Notes: a model not told the origin generated them from the sequence alone. A stretch of DNA of 64,000 nt from Hansfordia pulvinata (GCA_006538405.1 BJKQ01000011.1:80001-144000), one strand, 5' to 3'; counted from the stretch's first letter, positions 23,945-35,177 are shown. Made by a program: numbers and translations.

Positions 23945-24929
23945 CTAAACGGAAATCATGGCCTTCCCAACAGGCTTCAAGACATTCTTGCCATAAGCGC
24001 CTCCGACGTTGCCTGTCTCGTCCGTCAGAATCGCCGAAACAAAGACACGAAAAGCAGAGTACTCACCGGGGGGCTGTAGTTGCAAACACTGTACCAGGCG
24101 TCCATGTCCGAGTACATGGTTCCCTTGGCACAGAATTGGACATGGCATCCCAGAGCCTTGGAATCGGCCCAGAGAAGCTGGGAGAAATGGCCCCAACCCT
24201 CAAAGTCGGACATGTCCGGAGTGGCCTTGCCGTAGAACGAGTCGAGGTACTTGGAATATTCTCCGTTGTACCAGAATCCGGTGGTGGCCATCTTCATGGC
24301 ACCGGCCTCGCCCATGTCGTGAGCGCCGTCAGAAGACGCCCACATGGCGAGGTTCTGGCCATACCCGCCGTCTCCTTGGTTCCTGTGGATCGTGAGTTGA
24401 TGGGCGAGGGGGGGGGGGGGAGGGCGGATCTCGTTTAAACTTACATGTCGTGCGCAAACTTGCAGGTGGCGGCCGTGTTGGCGGCGTAGCCAGCGATCTT
24501 GGCGTCCCAGTGCATCTCTCCAGCCGAGTGGTTGGCGCGGTGCTGATTGTGCTGGTTGATAGCGACGGCCGGCATGTCATCGGGGCCTCCCGGGGGAGCA
24601 GCGGCAGTAGCGTACGTCGCGGGGGCCTCCTGGACAGGCGACGGCTTCTCCTTCTCCTTGGGAGAGCTGGTCTCCCAGTAGGTGTGGAACCAAGTGACTG
24701 TGTGAGCGGCTTGCAGAGTAACGGCCGGCTCGGGGTTGAGGTTCTGGACGGCAGTGGGGTAGACCTCGGCCTGAGTGGTGGGCTCTGGCTCCGGCTCGGC
24801 ACCCACAGTGACCGTGTAGTAGTGGTAGTTGGTCTCGGTCACAACATCGCGCTTCGCGTGATGGTGGTGCGCATGGCGGGCCATGGCCAGGGTGGCACCA
24901 GCAACCAGGGCAAGAGTGGACAGCTTCAT
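23945..24929 (-). CDS. secreted CAP/SCP (PR-1-like) protein 2
   Basis: Three exons: 24929-24445, 24382-24067 and about 24016-23945, giving about 290 residues. A signal peptide (LSTLALVAGATLAMA) is followed by HAHHHHAKRD, whose KR is a likely Kex2 site. A Glu/Pro/Thr-rich linker of about 90 residues precedes the CAP domain, which starts at AVAINQHNQHRANHS. Signature 1 is GHFSQLLWADSKALGCHV and signature 2 contains YSVCNYSPP. The 3' junction is ambiguous. Splicing GTGAGT to ACAG at 24012 would give the canonical CNYSPPGNV, but only if the C run at 24073-24068 (six on the minus strand) has one more C. As sequenced, a GAG acceptor keeps the frame and inserts one Thr. It has a longer linker than the CAP gene at 14.1 kb. 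Confidence 0.9.
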
Positions 24930-27900
24930 CTTGTCTTAATGGGTGGTGTAAAAGTGCTTTGAGAAATGTGTTAGTAATTTGGTTTAAAGAAGGAAAATAT
25001 GTTTCAAGTAGCTGAACGAGCGTAAAGAATAGAATAATGGGTGAAGGGATTGAGAATGGAATGACACAGTCAATGTGCAGTTCGCCCCATCAAGTGCAGG
25101 GTGGTGATGGTTAAGGGAATGCAAGTAACATGGGGTGGGTGTCAGGGTTTTGAGGCTGGGTGACATTGGGACGGGCGGCGAGGACCAACAGCTCTGGACC
25201 TGGCTCTTCCCAGTGATAGGGTCCAGAGCCACTTTGTTTGGGAAATCCTATTGTTTACAGGGCCAAAGAGGAAGGCAGGCGGGCAAGTTGGGGTTGGCTC
25301 TGTCCTTTGTCTGCGGACCACTACAGACAAAGCGGGGAGCCAACCTAGGTCCAACTTCTTTCGGGTTATGCCCTGCGGGTGTGTATTAAGATAGCAACTG
25401 CGAGCTCAGCTTACCTGGATCTTGTGATAGAAGAGTCGCGTGGATGAGGGCGACGGGGTGTTGAGTGCGGGTGGGGCGGGAGTAGAGAGTCTTATATGAG
25501 GTTGCGGGTGAGAGGCGGGCCAGTCGGATCGAGTGGCAAGTGGTGAGAGGTCAGTGGTGAGACGGCAGTCGAGAGACGGGATGTCGGTCGACTGGCAAAG
25601 AGTTGAGGGACGGGTTGCTGCTTGCTGGAGCAGGAATAGACGAAAAGAGTGTGGGGGGCGGGCGGCTGGCGTCCAGGCAAACAAGAACCAAGTGAGCGTG
25701 AGGGGAAACAAGAACCGAAAGAGCGTAGCAGCAGCACCGTCAAGGCGACTTGGCCGGGAACCGAGGGGGCGTCGTGAGACAAGCTGGGGGACGAGATGGA
25801 GGCGGGTGAGTAGAGAGAGCGAGGGCGGCGATTCTGGGGCGGACGGCAGGCAGTATTTGAATCGAGGGCGTCCGGGGCGGCGGCAGAGCAGCAGCGGAGC
25901 AGGTAGGCGGGGGCCACAGCGATCAGATGCGCGGGTGGTAGGGCGGGCCCGGGATGATGCCGACAGAGACAGTGAATGGATAGAGCAGAAAGCAGAGCAG
26001 GGGTAGGGAGGGACAGGGCGAGGTTGCTGGGAAAGGCGTCGTCGAGGGGGGCCGACGTGGGACTGGGCTGAGGCCTGGGCCCGACTCCGAGCCCGGCCGC
26101 GGGGCAGGTAATCTGGGCTGGACAGGGCAAGGCGAGGATGTTGGTTCGGCCGGATATTGTGTCATCTCATGCCGTGCCGTAGCTGCTTGAATGCTGTGTG
26201 TGGCTTCTGTCCGGTCTCTTGGTGGTTGCCGGGCAGGGAGACGGTGCGGTGCTGGACGCGCCTTCCTCCGTGACTGACAAGGACGTGTACGAGTAATCGC
26301 GTTGGGAAGTGCAGGAGCGTCTTGCAAGACCTACCCAAGCAAGGTACCTTACCGCACCTGCCGATGGCATTCTGCATTGATGCAGGAAGGCGCGAGTCTC
26401 GGAAGCGGCCGACTGTCCGCTTGTGCAACTACACGGCGACGAAAGGAGGTAGGTACTCGTCGATGTTGGGCGGCCGCAACATGGCGGGGCACGGCACAGC
26501 TTGTCTGCACCCTGAGCCTTGCCGGGGGACTTCAGATATGATCTCGCGCTGCTTCCAACGTGCAGTCTATGTGAGCGGCTTACTTGTACGCGGAGATTGA
26601 GAGGGGTATCGTCCCGTGGGCACGGTAGCTGTGTCCTGGATCAGGTAGATGAAGCCGAGTCGTCACCAAGAGGTCTTTTACTTTATCCATGCCCTCTAGG
26701 TACGAGTCCCACTGCCGAGTATCGAACGCTAGTGCGATTGGAAGAGGGAGGTGGGGCGGGCGGGCAGCAAATCAGAGCCGCCGCGCGTGCCTGCTCGCCC
26801 CTGTCCTGAGATGGTACCTGCAGGTGTCAAGCCGGCAGTCAGGTACTTCCAAGGCTGTAATAGAGGTGCTATACCTGCCCGTCAAATACCTTACACGCCC
26901 AGCATGGAACCCCTACAACGCGATCGAGCCGATGTCGGGTGCAAGGACGGCTTTGAATACCTCCTTAGATACCTCGATTCCTCGGCATATGGTCCTCAAG
27001 TTTTTCTCGCATCATGGACAACTGACTGAGTTTTTCAAGGAGGCACACGTACTCGTAGACTGTACTTGGGCAAACAATCGAAGTACATACCGCCGGCCAT
27101 CCTGGGCGGTGCACCTGATCTGAACACAAACGCAACGTGCGTTTGCTTGAAACAGGGCGGGCCCGCACCATGGCCGCAGAAACAGTACGTCGACTCTGCG
27201 TTACCCCCAACCAACCGGGCCTTCGCTGCCATCGCTCGCATGAGAACACGAGGTCGCTGCGCGGCGGCCCCCGAAGCCTCGTCAGATCCCAAAGGGCAAA
27301 GAAAGTGTCATTCTCTTTCAGGCACAACAGCGAAATAAAGGAAGAAAACTCGGGGCGCTGCTCGATCCACGGCCCGGCCCAAGGCTGGTGCGATTCATAC
27401 CCAACAGCCTTGATCTGCCGTCAGGGTGGTCAGCATCGCAGTCCGAGTCGGCACAGCCTGGTCGACCGGCGGCCGCCTCCGCTTCTGCTGGGGGTAAGAA
27501 AGAGTTCAATTTTCAGGGCACTTGCGGGCACTCGTACAAGACAGGTCATTTCAGCAACAGCAAAACTTACTGTGCACCACCACCACCACCGCCGCCGTCG
27601 CCGCCGCCGCCTCACACTGGACCAGGACGGGATGCGAGTGCGAAAATGAAGGGTCGTTTCAGGGGTCTGGCTGCGGCGCATTTCCGTGCAAGCCACAGTG
27701 GCCGCCCGTCCCAACCCCGACGACGACGACCTCCCCAACTTACCAGCTGCACCCCAGCAGCCACACAGCACAGACCCGGGTCTTACACCCAACGGGCATC
27801 TCATTCGCAGCTTCGTGGCAAAGCCCTCGAACGGCTCGTGCAGGCGCCGCCCCCGAGATGCGTCTGCTGCGTGATTCGAGGTAGCAGAGCACTTTATTAA

Positions 27901-30900
27901 CGGCTATTCGATCCGCGGCTTTCCAATTCGTCTCTGTTTGCAGCCATGTTGTCCAGAACAACGTCGGTATGTATAATGGCCTGAGCAGCTCACTTCGGTC
28001 TCCCCCCGCGGCCGCTCTAGCCCGTCCCCGGCCCCTCGCACGCCTCTGCTTGGCTTGGAATGACTGGCTCCCAGATACCTGGCTCGAGGCAGTCCGCAGC
28101 GCCCAGCACTCTCGGGCGCTTGATGACGCGCCATTCTCACCACCAACTCCCATGCCGAGCGGTCCTCGGGCTTGGCTTGTGTGCCCGTCTGCTGTGTCGC
28201 TACGGCGAGTGTGCAACCAGATCAATTTCAGGCCGTCCGGCGACAGCGTGCGCGAGGTGCGGGTTTCGTGACACCATGCGCTCCCGCGCCGCCGCGCGGC
28301 GGCGGCGCAGGGCAGAGCCATGGTACGTGGCGCATCTGCAGGTGAGAAGCGGGCAGACATACCAGATTCATGGCTTGTTTTCGCCTTCTACCAGACAATC
28401 TGGCGATGACTTCACTCGTCGAGGGCAAACGAGTAAGGGAAGGCATGCAACATACGAGTACAGGCCAGCCACGTGTGCAGTGATCGTTCGTTCCCTTGCG
28501 TCAACGCACGCAAACGCACTGCATGCACCTATTCAGTCATGATATGATGAGCCACGGTCTTGCGCACATTGTGCCCCTTGACGGGCTTACTAGGAGCTCT
28601 GCTGAGAAGATGCCGCGTGCCACGAGAGGCAGGAAGAAATCAACCAACAGCAACCACGATAGCTGTCGACGCCTACGGCGAATGAACGCGCCCTCAATGT
28701 CGCGGACCTCGACGGAAACGTCTCGGGGGCCTGAATGCCGTGTGTACGTGTACCGGGATTAAGCATGACGCCGCATACTAACCCGTGTTTGAGAATGAGG
28801 GGGCGTGTGTGGCCCGCGGCTGCCAGTGCGGGGATGCCGCCCTTTGCGACCCATGTGCGCATCTATCCCAAGCTCTGTGCCAATGGCAGGTTCGGTTCCC
28901 ATTCATGCACAGGCGCCTTCTTTGATGAGCTGACTGAAGGGGAGGGGGGGGAATGGTTGTACTCCAGATTGAATGCGGCCTTTGTTGAGCAGGCGGCGAC
29001 AAGGGCGGCCAGCCTATCAAGATGGTGAGCATCTGTTGGCAGGGAATACTACCTACTGTCGCCGTGGCCAAGCAGAGAACAACGGACAATCAGGTAGGCT
29101 CACGGGCAAAGTGCTGGCCCGAAAAGTACGCCTGGTGTCCCGACCAGACTATCATATGCTGGCTTCATCATTGTCACAAGTGCCTCACGTCCGGCCGCGT
29201 CAATAGCTGGGTCTTTACCGTCCCACACGCGCGAGCGAGGGTACGCCGTCGCGTTGCGGAAGACGAAAGATTCGAGGCATATCTTCTCGTCCCGCTGCTC
29301 CAGTCTCGAAGGCGGAGTTCCCCTACAAATATACTGCAGCGCGACAAAGGGGGGGGGGGCGGAAGAGGCGTGAGAAGCCGCGCAGGCAGTCTCCCTCTTT
29401 GCGTTGCGCTCACCAGCGTTGTGAGACAACAAACGTTTGTGTTTCATTGGCCTGCGTTGGGCTGCAAACTGCCGTCGTTCGTAGCACGACCTCTCGATCT
29501 CGGCGCGGAGGAGAAGATGCCACGTCCCGTACAGCATGCCGTCATCGCCTTCGTCCCGTAGTCGGTCAGGGAGACCAGGACCGTGACTAGAATTGGGCTT
29601 ATTGGCAGCGCGATGACTGTCTATCTTGGTCGCAAGATGAGGCAAAGAGGACGCCTGGCAGAAAGACTGGTGAGTCGCTACCTCGTTTCTGTCTCTGTTG
29701 GGCTGGGGGGGTAACATACTCTTACGACAAAGGACGACGCCGAGCGAGCGGGCGACGGCGGTCGATGAACTGTACAATGACGGGCGAATCACCCTCCGGG
29801 CTCGCCAGTTTGACACTTCGATGTGACGCGGTAGATCCCAACCGTAATGAATCCCCACATCGTCTTATCCCCTAGCTACAAGCCTTACAAAATATATGCC
29901 GAGACGTAAACTCTCCAGAGCACAGCGCTCGTATGCACAGGGGCTGTTAAGAACATGACTGACGATTGTTGAAGTGTCAGTCCTGTACCTTCGGGCTTTG
30001 CAAAGCCCAGCCGTTGTGGTCCTGAGGCATCCATCAGTGTCTTTGTCCCTCCATCGCCGGAACCCTTACGTTGAACGATCCTAAGCAGCCCACACCATCG
30101 GCAGCGCGCCGGCCCGCCGGTGCCACCCATCGATGTCTCGGGATCCTGACGAGCAGTTCGGTCTCGCTGTGCACTCGTCTTGCTGCCCCCTGTGGGAGCT
30201 TTGGAAGGCTAGAACCCAGGCCATGCCAATTCCGAGGTCGCCAGGTTCTCTCCCGCCCCGCCACGGCGCCACCCAGGCCCCTCCCTGCTCCCCTGCTCGG
30301 CCTCGGCCTGTCGGCTCACGTTCCCGGCAAGGCTCACGCTGTTCGGCTGCAAGAGGGGGCATTTTCCAGGTCGCGTGTGCGGGCTCCGGAATGCGAAGCT
30401 GGGACAAGATGATGCGATCGCGCGAGGCGGAGGTGAAGGAAGCTTCTTTCGTTGCCCGGACTTGCGCGCACTTAGCCAGGGCTGATATAGCCAATCCGCC
30501 CCTCTGGAGAGGAGGAGATGCAAGTCAAAAATTCAGGCAGACACCGCTACAAGTTGGTAGATCACTGGGCGCGCTGGGTACTCCCTTTTGATGGCTTCTT
30601 GGTTTATCAACTTGGCCAGGTCCGTCTCGTTCTCTTTCTTCTTCTTGTAAACTGTACCTATCGCTTTTCGCCTAGTCGAGAGAGAGTTCTCGTGCCTTAT
30701 TGTCTTGGCTTGGTCTCGGGAATCATCGTGTCCAGGCGCATCCACTCGCAGGCAATTACTCCCATATTTAGTCTTGGCCTCAATGGTCAGGTCCCCGACC
30801 GCCGCGTCTCTATTTAGAGAACAACTGGGAATGAGGCGATGGTTTCCGGCTGATAAGACAATGAATGCGGCGGTCATAAATAGATTGGAAACCTGGCTTT

Positions 30901-30980
30901 TCCCGCCGCAACATCTGCGACGCAGTTCTTCGGCGATTCCTCGGGTGCGCCGTATTACAGCGTGGTGAACTTAGCCTGCC
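24930..30980. other. long gene-poor region, no gene recognised
   Basis: About 6 kb. The part adjacent to the CAP gene (25400-26150) is strongly pyrimidine-rich on the minus strand and is likely promoter and leader. The rest contains scattered TACGAGTA motifs (26286, 26700, 27046, 28452), a CCGCCG/CCACCA stretch near 27575 and a G9 run near 29350. Several ORFs of 100-250 codons occur on both strands, the longest at 29100-29858 minus. None shows a signal peptide, domain motif or gene-like codon bias. Confidence 0.45.
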
Positions 30981-32591
30981 ATGTCGGTCAGCATCATTCT
31001 CAAGAATCCCCTTTGGGTGTTTTTGATCTCTATCCTGAGCGGAATGACCGCGCATCCTGCCGCCAGCTCCCCTAGCCTCCTCAGCCCCCGAAGTAACCTG
31101 GATCTCACATCGTTCAACTGGTGCCCGCAGACCAGCCATGTCGCGACCTATTCTGGATATATCCCGGTAGGGGAGGGGGTGAAGATGTTTTTCTGGTAAG
31201 TGTAGATCCTCAAGACCTTCGCCAGGTAACTGATCGTCTCTTAGGTACTTTGAAGCCCTCCACGACTCTGACTCCAAGCCGCTGGTCGCCTGGCTGAGTG
31301 GCGGTCCCGGCGCGTCGAGCACCCGCACCGCCTTGAACATTGGGCCTTGCCATTTGAGAGACACAGGGAACACACTGACCGACAATAAGTACTCTTGGAC
31401 TCAAGCTGCCAACATGATTTACATCGACCAAGTCGGAACTGGGTACACCGTTACTGACGACAAGGTCCTGAAATCGATCGACTCCTCTGAGAAATTGGCT
31501 CCTTTAATGTGGGAGTTCATGCAGAAACTTTACAGGGACAAGCGATTCCGGAAGTTTCAGCACAGGGGATTCGGGATAGCCACTACTTCCCACGGGGGCC
31601 ACTATGGCCCCATCTTTCTGGATCACTTTCTCAAACAAAATAAAGCTGGAGAGGGCGACAAGATCGACGTCCAGTGGCTCCTAGCAGAAGGACCTTGGGT
31701 GGACATGGAGATGCAAACAAAGGCACAGATTGAATATGCGGTCGAGAAGAACATGATCACCAAAGAAGCCGGCGACAAGATTACCAAAGATGACTTCGAA
31801 CAGCAATGTGTGCCCGCACTAGAGAAATGCCTGAAGACGGGTAAGGACGAAGACTGCAAGGGTGCCGAATGGACATGTGCAGACGATGAGTTCGGAATCG
31901 CCCCAAAGATCGAGAATTCCTTCACGGAAGAGTTCCAGGAAAGGAAACGGAAAGGGAAGTGGTCACTCTTCGACATCGACATGCCCGACAAAACAAGTCC
32001 CAACTTGAAGGACTTCATGCTACGCCCGGAGACTCGAAAAGACTTGGGCGCGGACACGGATTATGTGTACTATAGCAACCCAATACTTGATCAGTTTCAT
32101 CACCACGGCGACAGTAAGCTAGAGCCCAACTATTCTTCGGGTATTTTGCACTAACACTGCCAGGTGCGAGATCGAGTCTGCCCCATTTGAGGAACATCGT
32201 TGAAGCTGGCGTCAAGGTCCTTCTCCTAGTGGGAATGAACGAGTAAGATCTCCCGCATCCCATCTTCTTTTCTTCCCCAGCTGACATCCATCTGCAGTTT
32301 CCTTTGCAACTACAAGGGCGTGGAAAAGGTGGCCGATAACGTCAAGCCCGAGCTTGCGAAGAAGGAACTGTCTCGGTGGAATGTGAAGAACAAGGAAAAG
32401 GGACTGTACAAGGCCAAGGACAATCTGGCTCTCCTGGTCGTCAATGACGCCGGACACGGTTCTTACGATCGCGGTAGGTTTCCTCTTGCACACTAGAGCT
32501 TTCGAGGGTAAGCTGACAATCAGCAGCTCAAGAAGTCGGGCTGGATGCGTTTCGGCAGCTTCTCGAAAAGGGAACGATCACTTCCACTTGA
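30981..32591 (+). CDS. divergent serine carboxypeptidase-like protein (peptidase S10)
   Basis: Five exons: 30981-31195, 31245-32113, 32164-32242, 32298-32473 and 32527-32591, giving 467 residues with all phases matching. A signal peptide covers MSVSIILKNPLWVFLISILSG. The S10 order is preserved: PLVAWLSGGPGASS (oxyanion block, usually WLNGGPGCSS), IYIDQVGTGYT, then the nucleophile in IATTSHGGHYGP (Ser about 187). The catalytic Asp is created across intron 3 in GMNDFLCNYKG (about 388), and the His lies in DAGHGSYDR (about 441). The triad is therefore intact. However, the usual GESYGG reads TTSHGG, losing the Glu that binds the substrate carboxylate, and GHMVP reads GHGSY. Wobble bases are more AT-rich than in neighbours. 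It may act as a hydrolase or acyltransferase rather than a true carboxypeptidase; that is inference. Confidence 0.88.
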
Positions 32592-32925
32592 CAGGCGATG
32601 GAGCCTTGAGCGGCACATCCAGGGAGAGCTTCCGGCCTATTCACTGCGTCAATCACAGGGGGGCACCACTAGTCACAGTTCGCCGCCAGTTGATCGCTGA
32701 CACCAGCAGTGCCGCGTCCTCCCAGCCGGGAGCGCAGCGCCGGGTCAACGGACCTGTGGCATGGCTTCCCGACTCTAGATCCAGATTAATTATGAGGTGC
32801 TGCTTAGATAAACACGTAGAACAAATAGCTGCTCATATTACAACAGCGGCGTCCCTCAAGAGACCCAAGCGGACTACCCTCGTGCGTCCCCCCATCCTCT
32901 TGCAAGCCCGGAAACCCCCCACTGA
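32592..32925. other. convergent intergenic region
   Basis: 334 bp between the 3' ends of the S10 gene and the isochorismatase-family gene. It is presumably 3' untranslated DNA; nothing else is seen. Confidence 0.6.
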
Positions 32926-33570
32926 TCAGCCGAGGCGGGTCAGGGCGGCCTCGACCTCGGCCACGGTGGCGGTGCCGCCGTAGTACCGGCCCAGCAGGCC
33001 GAGGGCGGGCGCGTGCTCGGCCGGGTCGAACGCGGCGACGGCGTCGCTGACGGTGGTGGTGAAGAAGTCGAGCTGCCAGGCGTCGTTGGCCGTGCGGGCG
33101 ACGCAGCCGGGGGTGGCGACGCCGGCAACGACGACGTGCCCGACGCCGTCGCCGGCCCGCAGGCGCATTTCCAGGTCGGTGCGCAGGAAGGCCGACTGCC
33201 GGGGCTTGTGGACGCGGCGCTCCTCCTCCTCCTCCTCCTCCTCCCCGTCGCCCTCGCGAGGCGCCAGCTCGTCGACGACCTCGTAGTCCCACGTGCCGTG
33301 CAGGAAGCCGCCCAGCTCGCGGATGGGCGCGAACTCGGGCGTCTGCAGCAGGACGCCGCAGTCGGCGTTGTGGTCCGCCCAGCCCTGCTGCACGTGGTAG
33401 ACGGGGGCGGCGGCGGCGCGGAAGGCCGCCAGCAGGCGCGCGACGGGCGGGATGGCGGCGCGCACCGCGTCGACGGGAAAGCCCAGCTTGCCGAAGGTGC
33501 CGTCCGGGTGGCAGAAGCCGTTCTGCATATCGCTGATGATGAGGGCCGGCTTGGCCTTGAACTCGAACAT
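32926..33570 (-). CDS. isochorismatase-family cysteine hydrolase
   Basis: A single exon of 214 residues, close to the usual 180-220 of the family. The Asp-Lys-Cys catalytic set is visible: Asp14 in LIISDMQNGF, Lys122 in VHKPRQSAF, and Cys156 in VATPGCVARTAND, preceded by the GVAT strand that carries the family's cis-peptide. A Glu-rich insertion, coded by a GAG repeat (33221-33243), lies just before the Lys strand. Members hydrolyse isochorismate, nicotinamide, N-carbamoyl amides or peroxyureidoacrylate. The substrate cannot be told from sequence alone. It is convergent with the S10 gene, with no sign of co-regulation. Confidence 0.92.
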   Translation of the reverse strand: MFEFKAKPALIISDMQNGFCHPDGTFGKLGFPVDAVRAAIPPVARLLAAFRAAAAPVYHVQQGWADHNADCGVLLQTPEFAPIRELGGFLHGTWDYEVVDELAPREGDGEEEEEEEERRVHKPRQSAFLRTDLEMRLRAGDGVGHVVVAGVATPGCVARTANDAWQLDFFTTTVSDAVAAFDPAEHAPALGLLGRYYGGTATVAEVEAALTRLG

Positions 33571-34362
33571 GTTGGCGGGACGGTCTGGACAAGGCGTATG
33601 GTGTCGTACGGAGTGTGCACGAAAGGGGGTTGACTCTGGGTTATGCTGACGAATCCATGGCTCGGAGCAATTGATTGATAGGCCGTCTGGTACTGTTGAC
33701 CAGACATAGGCGCTACCTTACTCGTGATCTCTTCTAGGTGAGCGATGGAGACCGGAACACAATGCCTGCCCCCTGTGGCACAGCTGTGGCGCAAAAGATC
33801 CCCATGCCTAGTTTACACATTAGAGACCGCGAACATAGTAAAGTAAAATCCCACTGCGCTACAATGCATGAGACGAGTGCAAAGTTGGACCACGGGAATC
33901 CCAACCTATGGTAGCCAGAAACATCCGAGTGCGGAAGATTCTATTGGCAAGAAAGCACGGGGGAGCATTTGAGATGGCTTCTCCTTGCCCGTACCTGAAA
34001 GAATCGTGTGGCAAGCTCTAATGAATCTGTTGCTGGAACAGACATCATGTCCTTGCTGATTTAGGCTCCATGTGTTTGAAGTCCAGGCTGATCGATGGGA
34101 CAACGACCTGGGGTTTCGAGCCGTAGACCAGAGTACCCCGGCAGCGCTAGAAGCCTTTGCCATCCACAGATCTCCTACAGACGACGGAAAGAACGAACCA
34201 GAGCCAGGGTATTGCAGTGTTTTTCATTCTTTTTATGTACAAAGTAATCTCACATCTTCGGACGTGTACGCCCAACCCAAGCAACCCGTCTAAACTGGCG
34301 AATTCGTTCCGAAGCTCGAGGCTCTGGTGTTGGCATCTCGCAGAACAAGACAAATGGGAGGA
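33571..34362. other. intergenic, no gene recognised
   Basis: About 790 bp between the 5' end of the isochorismatase-family gene and the 3' end of the complex I gene. It is relatively AT-rich. A TACGGAGT motif lies at 33607-33614. No gene is seen. Confidence 0.55.
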
Positions 34363-35177
34363 TTATGAGGCATTCTCGGCAGCCTTGGCGGAAGGAGGGG
34401 TGATGGCCTTGCCCAGAGGGGCTCGCCAGCGTCCTTGATGACAGGGTAGTGGGCGTAGATGGGTCTCGTGCGGAGGTGGACGGGGTCTCGCCCTTAGGGG
34501 CGTCGGGGATGGTCTTCTCGAGTTTCTGTGGAATCTGTCAGCAAAGCAAGCGGTCGGCTGGATGGCAGGGCACTCACCAGGTTGTCAAAGACACACTGGT
34601 TAAGCTTCCACTCGGGCTTGCGGCACTGCCACAGCTGGTGGTTGTTGTTGTCGAGGCATTGCCAGTGCTTGCGGAACTCCTCCAGACAGTGCTTGTTGAT
34701 GTCCTCCACCCTGCGGAAATCATGTCAGCTGCGTCGGCGCGGAGACGGCCTTCGCGACCAATGTTCGGGTGAACGTACACGCTGGTGGCGCAACGGGTGA
34801 CGCGGCGGCCCTCCTTCAGACACTCGAACTCGCCCTTGCCGGGGTTCTCGTTCTTGCACTGCATGTAGTCATCGTTGTAGGGGCGGCAACGGGCGCCGAT
34901 GAAGAAAGCGGCGGAGAGTAGAGGGGCAGAGGTGGCTCCGACCTCCTTGACGGCGGGGATCGACTCGGGCAGGGGCGTCGTGTCGATGAGGACCTGCTGA
35001 TTGAACCTGTCGGAGGGGTTAGCGAAAGTAATGAGTCGCGTTGCGATTATCCTAGGCACAATGGTTGAATCGGTCGGCGTGTGGGCGGCCGGAGCGAGGG
35101 CGCAGGCGTGATCGAGGGGGCCATGATGTGCCTCGTTCCAGGAAATGGAGCACGTACTGGGGCTTCCGGGCAGCCAT
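34363..35177 (-). CDS. nuo20.8: NADH:ubiquinone oxidoreductase 20.8 kDa subunit (NDUFA8/PGIV)
   Basis: Four exons: 35177-35158 (20 nt), 35006-34779, 34710-34578 and 34525-34363. The product is about 181 residues after two one-base repairs. The protein starts MAARKPQFNQQVLIDTTPLP and carries the four twin-Cys segments typical of NDUFA8: CRPYNDDYMQC, CLKEGRRVTRC, CLEEFRKHWQC and CRKPEWKLNQC, each C-x9-C. It is an accessory subunit of mitochondrial complex I, imported to the intermembrane space by the Mia40 route. In the last exon the frame breaks twice, at GGGG 34482-34485 and at GGGG 34418-34421. Adding one G at each restores KGETPVHLRTRPIY and then EPPLGKAITPPSAK to the stop. An essential subunit with two in-exon shifts argues for sequence error. 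Confidence 0.95.

Noticed and set aside
7465..24929. A secondary-metabolite gene cluster around the DUF2236 oxygenase and the MFS transporter
   Set aside because: No polyketide synthase, peptide synthetase, terpene synthase, methyltransferase, P450 or cluster regulator is present between or beside them; they are 11 kb apart with cell-wall and CAP genes in between.
29100..29858. 252-codon minus-strand frame in the gene-poor region
   Set aside because: No signal peptide, domain or motif, mixed codon usage, and no gene-like leader. It is too weak to call.
31333..32154. Reading the S10 gene as ending at the stop at 32152-32154
   Set aside because: That stop lies in intron 3. A GTAAGC donor at 32114 and an acceptor at 32163 keep the phase and restore the exons carrying the catalytic Asp and His.
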